Counted from the first letter of the stretch, positions 24,417 through 34,357 are shown. The stretch is DNA of 64,000 nt from Marinobacter sp. SS13-12 (GCF_030227115.1 NZ_JASSUA010000001.1:930001-994000), one strand, 5' to 3'. Numbers and translations: made by a program. The notes: generated by a model from the sequence alone, not told the origin.

Positions 24417-27281
24417 TTGGATACATCGGAATTTGTAATCGGCCAGCGTTGGGTCAGCCACAGTGATACTGCGCTGGGTCTGGGCATCGTCACGGATATT
24501 TCCGGTCGCCGGGTGACGCTGGGCTTTCCCGCCGCAGACGAAGAGCGTACCTACGCCATCGACAATGCCCCTCTGTCGCGAATCATCTATCAGATTGGCG
24601 AAGAAATAGAGACCTTTGATGGCGACCGTTATGTGGTCCGGGCGGTTGACGATCTGGGCGGCGTGCTGATGTATCACGCCGACGATGGTAGCGATAACCT
24701 GACCCAGATCTCCGAAGTGAAGCTCAGTAGTCTGGTGGATTTCTCAGCCCCCCACCAGCGCCTGTTTGCCGGGCAGTTCGACCGCAATGGCGCGTTCCGT
24801 TTGCGAATGGCAACGGCACAGCACCAGGACCGGCTGCGGGCATCGTCTGCCCAGGGCCTGATTGGTGCGCGTACCCAACACCTGCCGCACCAGATCTATA
24901 TTGCCCACGAAGTGGCCAAACGCTATGCACCCCGGGTTCTGCTGGCGGACGAAGTGGGCCTGGGCAAAACCATTGAGGCGGGCCTGATTCTGCATTACCA
25001 GCTGCACACCAGCCGAGCTCGACGGGTGCTGATCGTGGTGCCGGATTCGCTGATTCACCAGTGGCTGGTGGAAATGCTGCGGCGGTTTAATCTGCGATTC
25101 TCGATCATTGACCAGGGGCGTTACGAGGCCATGGAGGACTTCGCCGAGCTGCCGGAAGAGGAGGACGACCTGGCCGACGCCGATGAGAATCCGTTCGAGA
25201 GTGAACAGCTGGCCCTGTGCAGTCTGGACTTCCTGATGTCCAGCGAGCAGGCCCAGGCGGATGCCGTTGCCGCGGGGTGGGACCTGATGGTGGTGGACGA
25301 GGCTCATCACCTGGCTTGGAGCCCGCAAGCGGCCAGCCCGGAATACCGTCTGGTTGAACAGCTTTCGGCAACCAGCAAGGGCTTGTTGCTGTTGACGGCA
25401 ACACCGGAGCAGGTGGGGGTGGCCAGCCACTTCGCACGCCTGCGTCTGCTGGACCCTGCGCGGTTCCACGACCTGGAGGCCTTCAAGGAAGAAGAAAAGC
25501 AGTACGAAGTCATCAACCGTGTGGTGTCTCAGATCAGTGAGCAGGGGGTGACGGCGCTTTCCAGCGATGATCGCAATTCCCTCAAGGACTGGCTGGGTGA
25601 TGAACTGGACGCGCTAATGTCCGCCCAGCAACCGGAACAGGCGGTGATTGATGCGCTGCTGGACCGTCATGGCACCGGACGCGTGCTTTTCCGCAATACC
25701 CGTGCGGCGATCAAGGGTTTCCCGGAACGCCATCCGTTGCCGGCTGCACTGCCCTGCCCCGGGATTTATCAGCACAACGACATTGTCCATGGTATTGGCG
25801 GATTGACCCCGGAAACCGCGGTGGAGGAAGAACAGTGGCTGGCGGAAGACCCTCGCGTTGCCTGGCTGGAAAAGACCCTGAGCGGTCTGAAACCGGCCAA
25901 GGTGGTGGTGATCTGTGCCCATGCCTCGACGGCCATGGCGCTGGAACACTACCTGCAACTTCGCGCAGGTATCCGCAGTGCCGCGTTCCATGAACACCTG
26001 AGCCTGATCGAGCGGGACCGGGCAGCCGCCTACTTCTCCGACACCGAGCAGGGCGCCCAGGCGTTGATCTGTTCGGAAATCGGCAGTGAGGGCCGCAATT
26101 TCCAGTTCGCCCATCACCTGATCCTGTTTGATCTGCCCGCTAACCCAGATTTGCTGGAGCAGCGGATCGGTCGGCTGGACCGAATCGGCCAGACCGACAC
26201 CATCGACATACACATCCCCTACCTGCAGGGGACGGCCCAGGAAAGCCAGTATCGCTGGTTCGAGGAGGGCCTGAATGCCTTCGGCGAAAGCTGCTCGGTG
26301 GGCGTTGCGGTGCACGAACAGGTTGCGGACCAGTGGCAGGCCGCCATTGATGGCCAGGTCGATGAGCTGCCGGCCCTGCTTGAGGCCTCACAGAAAGAGG
26401 CGGAGCGCTTGCGTACCCTGCTGCGCAACGGCCGGGATGCGCTGATTGAGCTCAATTCCTGCCGGCCCGAGGTCGCAGATGCACTGATCAGCCAGATCGA
26501 AACCGAGGAAGAATCGGCCCGGGTACGGGACTACATGATCGAGGCCTGCGACATCCTTGGCGTGGACGTGGAGGACCACTCCGAATATGCCGATGTGCTG
26601 CGCCCGGGGGAGCAATACCAGGCCGGGCACGTGACGGAACTGCCGGAAGACGGCATGACTGTTACCTGGAGCCGCGACCAGGCCCTTGAGCGCGAAGACA
26701 TGGCGTTCATGAGCTGGGAACATCCACTGGTCACCGGGGTGATGGAATCGGTTACCAGTTCCGGGCTGGGCAAGGCGGCCCTGGCCAGTATGACGGTCAA
26801 GGCCCTGCCTCCGGGTACGCTGTTGCTGGAGGCTCTTTTCACCGTGCATTGCCCGGCCCCGGAATCACTGCAACTGTCCCGCTATCTGCCGGTCTCACCG
26901 TTACGGCTGCTGGTGGATGTGAACGGACGGAATCTGTCGGCAACCCTGCCTCACGACCGGCTCAACGACATGTGTTCCAACATTCGCCGGCGCACTGCGC
27001 AGGCCATCGTGCCCCAGATTCGCCCTCAGGTGGAAACCATGGTTGATCATGCGGAAGCACTGGCAGAGCCGCACCTGGAGCCTCTGCGAACGTCTGCTCT
27101 GGCCCGGGTCAGGGAAGTGTTTGGCCCGGAAATCCGTCGTCTGGAGGCAATGAAAAAGGTGAATCCGGCCATTCGTGATGACGAAATCGGGTTTTTCCGG
27201 GAACAGCTGACGGCAGCGGAGACGGCGCTGGGCCAGGCCAGCCTGTCACTTGAAGGTATTCGGGTGATTGTAACTGCCTGA
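24417..27281 (+). CDS. rapA: RNA polymerase-associated SNF2 ATPase RapA
   Basis: A 954-aa SWI2/SNF2 translocase close to E. coli RapA (968 aa). The N-terminal part begins GQRWVSHSDTALGLGIV (tandem Tudor-like region). Walker A is DEVGLGKT (about 178-185), the DEAH box is at 294-297, and motif VI is in QRIGRLDRIGQ. RapA recycles RNA polymerase. The start is TTG at 24417, chosen because GGAGG lies four bases upstream and the family begins here; the longer ATG frame would add 31 non-conserved residues overlapping cysZ. A TTG start suggests weaker initiation. Confidence 0.95.
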   Translation: MDTSEFVIGQRWVSHSDTALGLGIVTDISGRRVTLGFPAADEERTYAIDNAPLSRIIYQIGEEIETFDGDRYVVRAVDDLGGVLMYHADDGSDNLTQISEVKLSSLVDFSAPHQRLFAGQFDRNGAFRLRMATAQHQDRLRASSAQGLIGARTQHLPHQIYIAHEVAKRYAPRVLLADEVGLGKTIEAGLILHYQLHTSRARRVLIVVPDSLIHQWLVEMLRRFNLRFSIIDQGRYEAMEDFAELPEEEDDLADADENPFESEQLALCSLDFLMSSEQAQADAVAAGWDLMVVDEAHHLAWSPQAASPEYRLVEQLSATSKGLLLLTATPEQVGVASHFARLRLLDPARFHDLEAFKEEEKQYEVINRVVSQISEQGVTALSSDDRNSLKDWLGDELDALMSAQQPEQAVIDALLDRHGTGRVLFRNTRAAIKGFPERHPLPAALPCPGIYQHNDIVHGIGGLTPETAVEEEQWLAEDPRVAWLEKTLSGLKPAKVVVICAHASTAMALEHYLQLRAGIRSAAFHEHLSLIERDRAAAYFSDTEQGAQALICSEIGSEGRNFQFAHHLILFDLPANPDLLEQRIGRLDRIGQTDTIDIHIPYLQGTAQESQYRWFEEGLNAFGESCSVGVAVHEQVADQWQAAIDGQVDELPALLEASQKEAERLRTLLRNGRDALIELNSCRPEVADALISQIETEEESARVRDYMIEACDILGVDVEDHSEYADVLRPGEQYQAGHVTELPEDGMTVTWSRDQALEREDMAFMSWEHPLVTGVMESVTSSGLGKAALASMTVKALPPGTLLLEALFTVHCPAPESLQLSRYLPVSPLRLLVDVNGRNLSATLPHDRLNDMCSNIRRRTAQAIVPQIRPQVETMVDHAEALAEPHLEPLRTSALARVREVFGPEIRRLEAMKKVNPAIRDDEIGFFREQLTAAETALGQASLSLEGIRVIVTA

Positions 27282-27381
27282 TGGTGAACCAGTTGCTGGT
27301 CAGAATTCATCTGATCAGGTAGGTTGAACGTAACAAATTGTAGTTTTTGACATTCAAAACCACGGACGACAGAGAGTATCC

Positions 27382-29838
27382 ATGATGACTTTCATACTGT
27401 TTCTTGTTGCTGTTGCCGGGCTCCTTGTTGTAATGCGCAACGAATCCGGTGCCAGGCCCGCTATCGGGGTGTTGGTAGTGACAGGCCTGCTTTCGCTGTT
27501 CTTCGCGTCGGGCCTGTTGGCGTTGATCCTGTTTATTGGTGCTGCCGTCACAGCGGCCGCCGGCCTGCCCGGGTTCCGCCAGAGCTGGCTGACACCAAGG
27601 GTGTTCGCCATGTTCAAGAAGGTGGCTCCCAAGGTTTCCGACACCGAAAAAGTGGCCCTGGAAGCGGGCACCGTCAGTTGGGACGGTGAACTTTTCACCG
27701 GTCGTCCGGACTGGCACAACCTGCTGATCAATCGCAACACCGGCCTGTCTGAAAAGGAGCAGGCCTTTGTCGATAACCAGTGCAACCAGGCCATCTCCAT
27801 GTGTAACTCCTGGGACGTGGCGGTTGAGCGTGCCGACCTGCCGGAAGAGCTGTGGGACTTTCTCAAGAAAGAAGGCTTCTTCGGGATGATCATCCCCGAA
27901 GAATACGGTGGCCTGCACTTCTCCGCCAAGGCACAGACAGCCGTGTTGCAGAAACTGGCAGGCAACGAAATGCTGATGGTTTCCGTCGGCGTGCCCAACT
28001 CCCTCGGCCCCGGTGAGTTGCTGGTCAAATACGGCACCGAAGAGCAGAAGAACCATTATCTGCCTCGCCTGGCGGATGGTCGCGAAATTCCCTGCTTCGG
28101 CCTCACGGGTCCCCGCGCCGGTTCCGATGCCACCTCGCTGCCGGACACCGGTATCGTCTGCAAGGGCGAATTCGAAGGCAAGGAAGTGCTCGGCCTGCGA
28201 CTGAACTTCGAGAAGCGCTGGATCACCCTGGCGCCCATTGCCACTGTGGTGGGCCTGGCCTTCCGCATGTTCGACCCGGACGGACTGCTGGGTGACACCA
28301 AGGACTATGGCATTACCTGCGCGCTGATTCCCCGCAACACCAAGGGGATGGAAATCGGTCGCCGTCACTGCCCCATTGGCACACCGTTCATGAACGGCCC
28401 CATCAAGGGTAACGACGTGTTTATTCCGCTGGACTACATCATTGGTGGTCAGGAAATGGCAGGTCAGGGCTGGCGCATGCTGGTTGAGTGCCTCTCTGTT
28501 GGCCGTTGTATCACACTGCCATCCGGTGCGGCGGGCGCTGCAGCCTATGCCGTCGGTACCGCCGGTGGCTTTACCCGCATACGCCGCCAGTTCAATACGC
28601 CGGTGGCGGATATGGAAGGCGTTCAGGAGCCTCTGGCCCGCATCGCCGCGCAAACCTACATCGCCCAGTCAGCGGTGAACCAGACCGCCAACATGATTGA
28701 TAAGGGCGAGAAGCCGGCCGTACCTTCGGCGATTCTGAAATACCACCTGACCGAAATGCAGCGTGCAGTGCTTACCGACGCCATGGACGTCCACGGCGGC
28801 AAGACTGTCACCCTCGGCCCACGTAACTACCTGGGCATCGGTTTCAGCGGTGCGGCAGTATCCATTACCGTTGAGGGTGCCAACATCATGACCCGCAGCC
28901 TGATGATCTTCGGGCAGGGCGCGATTCGGTGTCATCCCTATGTGCTCAAGGAGCTGGCGGCCAAAGACAACGACGACATCGACGCCTTCGACGATGCCTT
29001 CTTCAGCCATGCCGGCCTGATCTTCGGCAACGCAGCCCGTGCCTTCACCCAGGCGCTGGGCATTGGCAAGGCCGACGTGCCGTTCGATCATCATGCCCGC
29101 AAATACGCCCAGGGCGTGGCCCGCTTCAGCGCCGCCTTCGGCCTGTGCGCGGATGCCGCCATGACGACGCTGGGCTCCGAGCTGAAAATGCGCGAACTCA
29201 TCTCGGCCCGCCTTGGCGATGTGTTGGCAAACCTTTACCTGGCCTCCATGGTGCTCAAGAACTGGCACGAATCCCAGCCGGTCGACGGCGAACGGGACCT
29301 GATGGAATACAGCATGGCGCTGTTGCTGTACCGCGCGGAAAACGCCATGGATGAATTCCTCCAGAACCTGCCCAACCGTCCGGTGGCCCTGGCTCTGCGT
29401 GCCATCACCATGCCCCTGGGCCGTCGCTGGGACAAACCCCACGACGACCTGTCCCGCAAGCTGGCCCGGGCTATCTCGACCGACAGCCCGGTACGTGAAA
29501 AACTGCTGGCCGGCGCCTGGACCACCGCAGGGGAAGGCAAGGGCGCGGTTGAAAACCCGGTCGCCCAATACAATGGCTTGCTGAAAGACTACGACAAGGC
29601 CGAACAGCTCTATCGCAAGGCAACCAAAGCTTATGCCAAAGGACAGCTGCCAATGGAAGCCCTGCATCCTGAGGAGCGTTTCGAGGCTGCCCTGGAAGCG
29701 GATATCTATACCAGGGAAGAGGCTGACTTCATGCGCCAGTATGAAGCCACAGTCCTGGAAATGTTGACCGTCGACGACTTCCCATTCGACGAGTTTGCCC
29801 GCAACAAGGACACGCTGATCGACCACAACCCGGCCTGA
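27382..29838 (+). CDS. fadE: Acyl-CoA dehydrogenase FadE
   Basis: An 818-aa protein of the long FadE type (E. coli 814 aa). Two N-terminal hydrophobic helices (about 1-60) are followed by the acyl-CoA dehydrogenase fold (GFFGMIIPEEYGGLHFSAKAQ, CFGLTGPRAGSD), the VHGGK flavin-contact region and the DUF1974-type C-terminal domain. It carries out the first oxidation step of fatty-acid beta-oxidation and is membrane-associated. An intrinsic terminator lies 14 bases after its stop, inside the convergent gene. Confidence 0.95.
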   Translation: MMTFILFLVAVAGLLVVMRNESGARPAIGVLVVTGLLSLFFASGLLALILFIGAAVTAAAGLPGFRQSWLTPRVFAMFKKVAPKVSDTEKVALEAGTVSWDGELFTGRPDWHNLLINRNTGLSEKEQAFVDNQCNQAISMCNSWDVAVERADLPEELWDFLKKEGFFGMIIPEEYGGLHFSAKAQTAVLQKLAGNEMLMVSVGVPNSLGPGELLVKYGTEEQKNHYLPRLADGREIPCFGLTGPRAGSDATSLPDTGIVCKGEFEGKEVLGLRLNFEKRWITLAPIATVVGLAFRMFDPDGLLGDTKDYGITCALIPRNTKGMEIGRRHCPIGTPFMNGPIKGNDVFIPLDYIIGGQEMAGQGWRMLVECLSVGRCITLPSGAAGAAAYAVGTAGGFTRIRRQFNTPVADMEGVQEPLARIAAQTYIAQSAVNQTANMIDKGEKPAVPSAILKYHLTEMQRAVLTDAMDVHGGKTVTLGPRNYLGIGFSGAAVSITVEGANIMTRSLMIFGQGAIRCHPYVLKELAAKDNDDIDAFDDAFFSHAGLIFGNAARAFTQALGIGKADVPFDHHARKYAQGVARFSAAFGLCADAAMTTLGSELKMRELISARLGDVLANLYLASMVLKNWHESQPVDGERDLMEYSMALLLYRAENAMDEFLQNLPNRPVALALRAITMPLGRRWDKPHDDLSRKLARAISTDSPVREKLLAGAWTTAGEGKGAVENPVAQYNGLLKDYDKAEQLYRKATKAYAKGQLPMEALHPEERFEAALEADIYTREEADFMRQYEATVLEMLTVDDFPFDEFARNKDTLIDHNPA

Positions 29839-29845
29839 TCAGGGA

Positions 29846-31516
29846 CTAATCGCCGCCCAGGATCCAGCGGGCGGCTTTTTCCGCAATCATCAGGGTGGGC
29901 GAGTTGGTGTTGCCACTGGTAATGGTGGGCATCACGCTGGCATCGACCACCCGCAGACCTGCCACACCCCTCACCCGCAGGTGGGGGTCTACTACGGCGA
30001 GCTCATCGTCGGCGCGCCCCATTCGGGTGGTGCCTACCGGATGGAAAATGGTGGTACCGATATCTCCCGCCAGTTTGGTGAGTTCCTCATCGGTCTGGTA
30101 CTGCAGGCCTGGTTTGTACTCTTCAGGCTGGTACTGCATGAAAGCAGGCTGTTCCGCAATGCGTCGGGTCACCCGCAGTGAATCCGCGGCCACTTTCCGG
30201 TCTTCCGGTGTGCTCAGGTAATTGGGGGCGATGGCCGGTGCCTGTTTCGGATCTTTGCTGCGAATACGTACCGTGCCGCGGCTGGTCGGATTCAGGTTAC
30301 AGACACTGGCGGTAATGGCCGGGAAGTCATGCAGCGGCTGGCCGAAGGCATCCAGGCTCAGGGGCTGGACGTGATACTCGATGTTGGCGTAGTCGTACTC
30401 CGCGGAACTGCGGGTGAACAGGCACAACTGAGACGGTGCCATGCTCATGGGGCCGGAGCGGGTGAGCAGATATTCCAGCCCAATGCGGGCCTTGCCGACC
30501 AGTGAATTGACCATGGTGTTCAGGGTAGTGACCCCCTTTACCTTGTACACAGAGCGGATCTGAAGATGATCCTGCAAGTTCTCGCCAACCCCGGGCAGGT
30601 CTTTCACCACTTCGATTCCATGCTCTTTCAACAGGTCAGCCGGGCCGATGCCGGAAAGCTGCAGCAGCTGCGGTGAGCCAATGGCGCCGGCTGAGAGGAT
30701 GACCTCCCGTTTTGCCCTGGCAATGACCTCACCGTCAACCGGCCGGTCAACCCGCACGCCCGTGCAACGGGGCCCGGACCCGGAGGTTTCCGTTTCCAGG
30801 CCGAGCACGTGGGTGGAATGCCAGAGGGTGAGATTGGCGCGTTTCCGGGCTCCGCGGAGGAAGGCCTTGGCGGTATTCCAGCGCCAACCCGAGCGCTGGT
30901 TCACTTCGAAATAATCGACACCTTCGTTGTCGCCCCGGTTGAAGTCCCGGGTCCGGGGTATTCCGGCCTCGACGCAGGCGGTGGCAAAGTCTTCCAGCAC
31001 TTTCCATTTCAGGCGCTGATGCTCCACGCGCCATTCGCCGCCGTGGCCGTGATACTTGTCGTGTTCCGGGTCGGCGTCGCCACCGTCATCCAGGCGGTAG
31101 TGATCTTCATGGCGCATAAAGTCGGGCAGGCAGTTGTCCCAGTTCCAGTTTTCTTCGTCGGTGATCTCCGCCCATTGGTTGTAATCCCGGGCCTGGCCGC
31201 GAATGTAGAGCATGCCGTTGATGCTGGAACAGCCTCCCAGGGTTTTACCCCGGGGATAGATCAGCGTGCGCCCGTTAAGTCCGGGGTCCGGATCCGTGCG
31301 GAAGCACCAGTCAGTGCGGGGGTTGTTGATGCAGTACAGGTAGCCCACCGGAATGTGAATCCAGTGGTAATTGTCCCGGCCGCCGGCTTCGATCAGCAAT
31401 ACCCGGTTGGCCGGATCTGCACTCAGCCGGTTGGCCAGCAGGCAGCCGGCAGTACCAGCGCCTATCACGATGTAGTCGAACTCGAGATGTCCCGGTGCTT
31501 TGTTGTTGTCGGACAT
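29846..31516 (-). CDS. GMC-family FAD oxidoreductase (choline/alcohol dehydrogenase-like)
   Basis: A 556-aa GMC flavoprotein. It has the FAD dinucleotide motif IVIGAGTAGCLLANRL near the N terminus, the GMC signature GGCSSINGMLYIRGQ, and the C-terminal catalytic His in FHPVGTTRMG followed by GNTNSPTLMIAEKAA. Members oxidise choline or primary alcohols to aldehydes. No glycine-betaine genes lie nearby and its partner is an MmsA-type dehydrogenase, so an alcohol feeding that pathway is as likely as choline. It lies 28 bases downstream of mmsA. The ATG at 31516 is preferred to one 23 codons earlier that would overlap mmsA. Confidence 0.85.
   Translation of the reverse strand: MSDNNKAPGHLEFDYIVIGAGTAGCLLANRLSADPANRVLLIEAGGRDNYHWIHIPVGYLYCINNPRTDWCFRTDPDPGLNGRTLIYPRGKTLGGCSSINGMLYIRGQARDYNQWAEITDEENWNWDNCLPDFMRHEDHYRLDDGGDADPEHDKYHGHGGEWRVEHQRLKWKVLEDFATACVEAGIPRTRDFNRGDNEGVDYFEVNQRSGWRWNTAKAFLRGARKRANLTLWHSTHVLGLETETSGSGPRCTGVRVDRPVDGEVIARAKREVILSAGAIGSPQLLQLSGIGPADLLKEHGIEVVKDLPGVGENLQDHLQIRSVYKVKGVTTLNTMVNSLVGKARIGLEYLLTRSGPMSMAPSQLCLFTRSSAEYDYANIEYHVQPLSLDAFGQPLHDFPAITASVCNLNPTSRGTVRIRSKDPKQAPAIAPNYLSTPEDRKVAADSLRVTRRIAEQPAFMQYQPEEYKPGLQYQTDEELTKLAGDIGTTIFHPVGTTRMGRADDELAVVDPHLRVRGVAGLRVVDASVMPTITSGNTNSPTLMIAEKAARWILGGD
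29852..29880 (+). terminator. fadE terminator embedded in the 3' coding end of the GMC gene
   Basis: GCCGCCC (29852-29858) and GGGCGGC (29869-29875) form a perfect 7-bp stem followed by five T on the plus strand. It ends fadE transcription and at the same time encodes the C-terminal residues of the convergent oxidoreductase. Confidence 0.8.
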
Positions 31517-31544
31517 GGCGCTTTCCCCGAAGCTGGTTAAGCCG

Positions 31545-33056
31545 TTATTTGGCAGTCGGCATGACAAATTCTGCGCCGGCGTCAATGGAGTCGGACCAGC
31601 GTTGCATGATGGATTTCTGGCGTGTGTAGAACTTCACGCCTTCTTCACCATAGGCGTGGGTATCGCCGAACAGCGAGCGCTTCCAGCCACCGAAACCGTG
31701 CCAGGCCATGGGAACCGGAATCGGAACGTTAATGCCCACCATGCCCACCTGGATGCGACGGCCGAATTCCCGGGCCACGGTGCCGCTTTCGGTGAAGCAG
31801 CTGACGCCGTTGCCGAATTCATGGTCGTTGATCAGTCGGATGGCGGTGGCGATATCCGGAACCCGCACACAGGCCAGTACCGGGCCAAAAATCTCTTCCC
31901 GGTAAATGGTCATCTCCGGGGTTACGTGATCGAACAGCGAGCCGCCCATCCAGAAACCGTCTTCACAGCCTTCGCCGGTGCCTGAGGCGTCAAACTCACG
32001 GCCATCAACCACCAGTTCAGCACCCTCGGCCACACCCTTGTCAATGTAGCCGGTAATGCGCTGATGTGCGGCGGCCGTGACGATGGGGCCCATCTCGGCG
32101 TCGAGCTGCTCGCCGTTTTTCACTTTCAGTGTGCGGGCCCGTTCAGCCAACTGCGGCATGATCTTGTCGGCCACATCGCCAACCAGCACAGCCACGCTGA
32201 TGGCCATGCAGCGCTCACCGGCACTGCCGTAGGCAGCGCCGATCAGGGCGTCTACTGCCTTGTCCAGGTCAGCGTCGGGCATCACCACCATGTGGTTCTT
32301 GGCGCCACCAAGGGCCTGGATACGCTTGCCGTGTTTCGCGCCTTTCTCGTAGAGAAGGTTGGCTATCGGGGTGGAGCCAACAAAGCTCAGCGCCTGAACA
32401 TTGGGGTGCTCGATCAGTGCTTCTACCGCTTCCTTGTCGCCCTGGACAACGTTAAACACGCCGTCGGGCAGCCCCGCCTGGCGGAGCAGGTCGGCAATCA
32501 TCAGTGAGGCGCTGGGGTCCAGCGGGCTCGGCTTCAGTACAAAGGTGTTGCCCGCCGCGATGGCGACCGGAAACATCCACATGGGCACCATGACCGGGAA
32601 GTTGAACGGCGTGACCCCGGCCACCACGCCCAAGGGCTGCCGCATGGTCCAGTTGTCGATGCCGGTGCTGACCTGCTCGGTGTAATCCCCTTTCAGCAAC
32701 TGAGGAATGCCGCAGGCGAATTCCACGATGTCGATGCCGCGGGCTACTTCGCCCTGGGCATCGGTGAAGACCTTGCCATGCTCGGCAGTGATGGCCCGGG
32801 CCAGGTCATCCTTGTGCCGGTTCAGCAGTTCCAGGAATTTGAACATCACCCGTGCGCGGCGGATCGGCGGGGTATCGGCCCACGCCGGGAAGGCCGCATC
32901 GGCCGCCGCGACGGCGGCATCCACATCCGCACGATTGGCAAGGGCAACCTGACCGGTGATCTGGCCAGTGGCCGGATTGGACACGTCCTGGGACTGGCTG
33001 GACGTGCCTGCAGATATTTCGCCATTGATATAATGTTGGATGGTTGCCGTGGTCAT
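31545..33056 (-). CDS. mmsA: CoA-acylating methylmalonate-semialdehyde dehydrogenase
   Basis: A 503-aa aldehyde dehydrogenase of the MmsA type. It has the family block [15 protein letters not shown], the nucleophile Cys in GERCMA, and the C-terminal [16 protein letters not shown]. MmsA converts methylmalonate or malonate semialdehyde with CoA and NAD to propionyl-CoA or acetyl-CoA in valine, inositol or beta-alanine degradation. It heads a two-gene operon with the GMC oxidoreductase and is divergent from a LysR regulator, the likely controller. Confidence 0.92.
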   Translation of the reverse strand: MTTATIQHYINGEISAGTSSQSQDVSNPATGQITGQVALANRADVDAAVAAADAAFPAWADTPPIRRARVMFKFLELLNRHKDDLARAITAEHGKVFTDAQGEVARGIDIVEFACGIPQLLKGDYTEQVSTGIDNWTMRQPLGVVAGVTPFNFPVMVPMWMFPVAIAAGNTFVLKPSPLDPSASLMIADLLRQAGLPDGVFNVVQGDKEAVEALIEHPNVQALSFVGSTPIANLLYEKGAKHGKRIQALGGAKNHMVVMPDADLDKAVDALIGAAYGSAGERCMAISVAVLVGDVADKIMPQLAERARTLKVKNGEQLDAEMGPIVTAAAHQRITGYIDKGVAEGAELVVDGREFDASGTGEGCEDGFWMGGSLFDHVTPEMTIYREEIFGPVLACVRVPDIATAIRLINDHEFGNGVSCFTESGTVAREFGRRIQVGMVGINVPIPVPMAWHGFGGWKRSLFGDTHAYGEEGVKFYTRQKSIMQRWSDSIDAGAEFVMPTAK

Positions 33057-33200
33057 GGTTGCCTCTGTATTTTTCGCGTGAAACCATTTGGAAGTGCCAG
33101 AAAATGGGCTCTGTCCGGATTCTTGTCGATATTGGTGGAATTTTAACCATAAGGCTAGAGTGGATCAGGGGCTAAAGCAATTGAGATTTCTAAAAGCGTG

Positions 33201-33219
33201 ATATAAGTTATTCTTATAT
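33201..33219. promoter_or_regulatory. Palindrome between mmsA and lysR, probable LysR-type operator
   Basis: ATATAAG (33201-33207) and CTTATAT (33213-33219) are perfect inverted repeats around a 5-base centre. This satisfies the T-N11-A rule of LysR-type sites and lies in the divergent intergenic region, 26 bases before the regulator's ATG. Confidence 0.65.
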
Positions 33220-33244
33220 TAACTTGGTGCCAATGAGGCGTTCT

Positions 33245-34159
33245 ATGCATCCCCTCCAGAGCCTGCGGGCTTTCGTTATGGTTGCTCGGGAAGGAAGTGT
33301 CTCCCGCGCTGCGGCCCGCCTTCACCTGACACAGCCGGCGGTAAGCCTGAAACTCAAGCAACTGCAGGATGAGCTGGACCTGAAGTTGTTCCTGCGCAAA
33401 CCCCAGGGTCTGGTTCTCACACCAGACGGCCAAGCCCTGCTGCCTTCGGCAGAAAAAGCACTGGCAACCATGTCGGCGTTCGAACAGAGCGCCCGGGCAT
33501 TGCACTGCACCCTGCGAGGACGACTCAGGATCGGCACCATTGTCGACCCCGAATTCATTCGCCTGGGCGCATTCCTGCACCGGCTGGTGGAGCGCGCGCC
33601 CCAACTGGAAACGGAACTGCGGCAGGGGATGAGTGGCAGTGTTCTGGAGCAGGTCCGGGATGGCCGGCTGGACGTGGGGTTTTTCCTGGCCCCGCCCGGA
33701 GCCGGCCCGGGTATGCTGGCACCTGAAGTCGCCCATCGGGAGCTGACCGGCTTTCACTATTATGTCATTGCTCCGGCAGGCTGGGGGCAACGGATTGTGT
33801 CGAACGAATGGCCCGAGCTGGCCGCCATGCCCTGGATCGTCACACCCGAGAACTCCGTTCATCACCGGTTGCTCAAGGGCATCCTGGATCCGCTGGGCCT
33901 GACGCCCCACGGTGTCGCCCAGGTTGACCAGGAGGCCTGCATGCTGGACCTGGTCCGGGCCGGAGTAGGCCTCAGCCTCGCCAGGGACGCACTGGCCATG
34001 GCCGAGCGCCAGGAAAGGGGCCTGGTGGTCGTGGAAGGGGTTCAGCTGCCCTGTGCCCTGAGTTTCATCTGGCATCGCGATCGGCGGGATGAACCGCTGA
34101 TAGCCGAGGCGCTGGAGGCTCTGGCAGGAGTCTGGGGCCTAAGTGGAACAACAGCTTAA
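33245..34159 (+). CDS. LysR-family transcriptional regulator
   Basis: A 304-aa regulator. The N-terminal winged helix-turn-helix (residues about 1-60) contains GSVSRAAARLHLTQPAVSLKLKQL, and a substrate-binding-like effector domain follows. It is transcribed away from mmsA and the GMC oxidoreductase and probably controls them and itself through the palindrome at 33201-33219. The ATG at 33245 was chosen because GAGG lies seven bases upstream and the HTH then starts at the usual distance. The effector is unknown. Confidence 0.88.
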   Translation: MHPLQSLRAFVMVAREGSVSRAAARLHLTQPAVSLKLKQLQDELDLKLFLRKPQGLVLTPDGQALLPSAEKALATMSAFEQSARALHCTLRGRLRIGTIVDPEFIRLGAFLHRLVERAPQLETELRQGMSGSVLEQVRDGRLDVGFFLAPPGAGPGMLAPEVAHRELTGFHYYVIAPAGWGQRIVSNEWPELAAMPWIVTPENSVHHRLLKGILDPLGLTPHGVAQVDQEACMLDLVRAGVGLSLARDALAMAERQERGLVVVEGVQLPCALSFIWHRDRRDEPLIAEALEALAGVWGLSGTTA

Positions 34160-34213
34160 GGTGGAGCGACTGCTTAACTTGTAGGCTGTTTGACGGCATA
34201 CTCAGCATAACGC

Positions 34214-34325
34214 GGCTGGGCGTCGGAGGCCTTCCCCGGGATTGTGTGAAGCCATGGAAGGCTTCACTCAAGCGCACATGGATGTGCTCGTAGCGTATCC
34301 CGGGGAAGGCCTCCGACGTCCGGCC
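34214..34325 (+). repeat. Structured multi-hairpin repeat, copy B
   Basis: A 112-nt element between the LysR gene and crcB. The outer arms (34214-34242 and 34297-34325) pair over 29 positions, the inner 22 perfectly. Inside are a hairpin with an 8-bp stem (GTGAAGCC against GGCTTCAC, loop ATGGAA) and a second one, GCACAT-GG-ATGTGC. The order of parts, GGA-bearing loops and the linkers AAGCGC and AGCGT match copy A at 17321-17433, whereas the stems differ by paired changes. Confidence 0.8.
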
Positions 34326-34357
34326 AGACTCCCAAGCAAGAAGTATGGAACCGCAGA

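Noticed and set aside
27307..28653. Long minus-strand ORF (448 aa) opposite fadE
   Set aside because: fadE is unambiguous in this region; the antisense frame is open only because of high GC codon bias.
34160..34357. Fluoride riboswitch upstream of crcB
   Set aside because: The space is taken up by the multi-hairpin repeat; I could not find the conserved crcB-motif core sequences.
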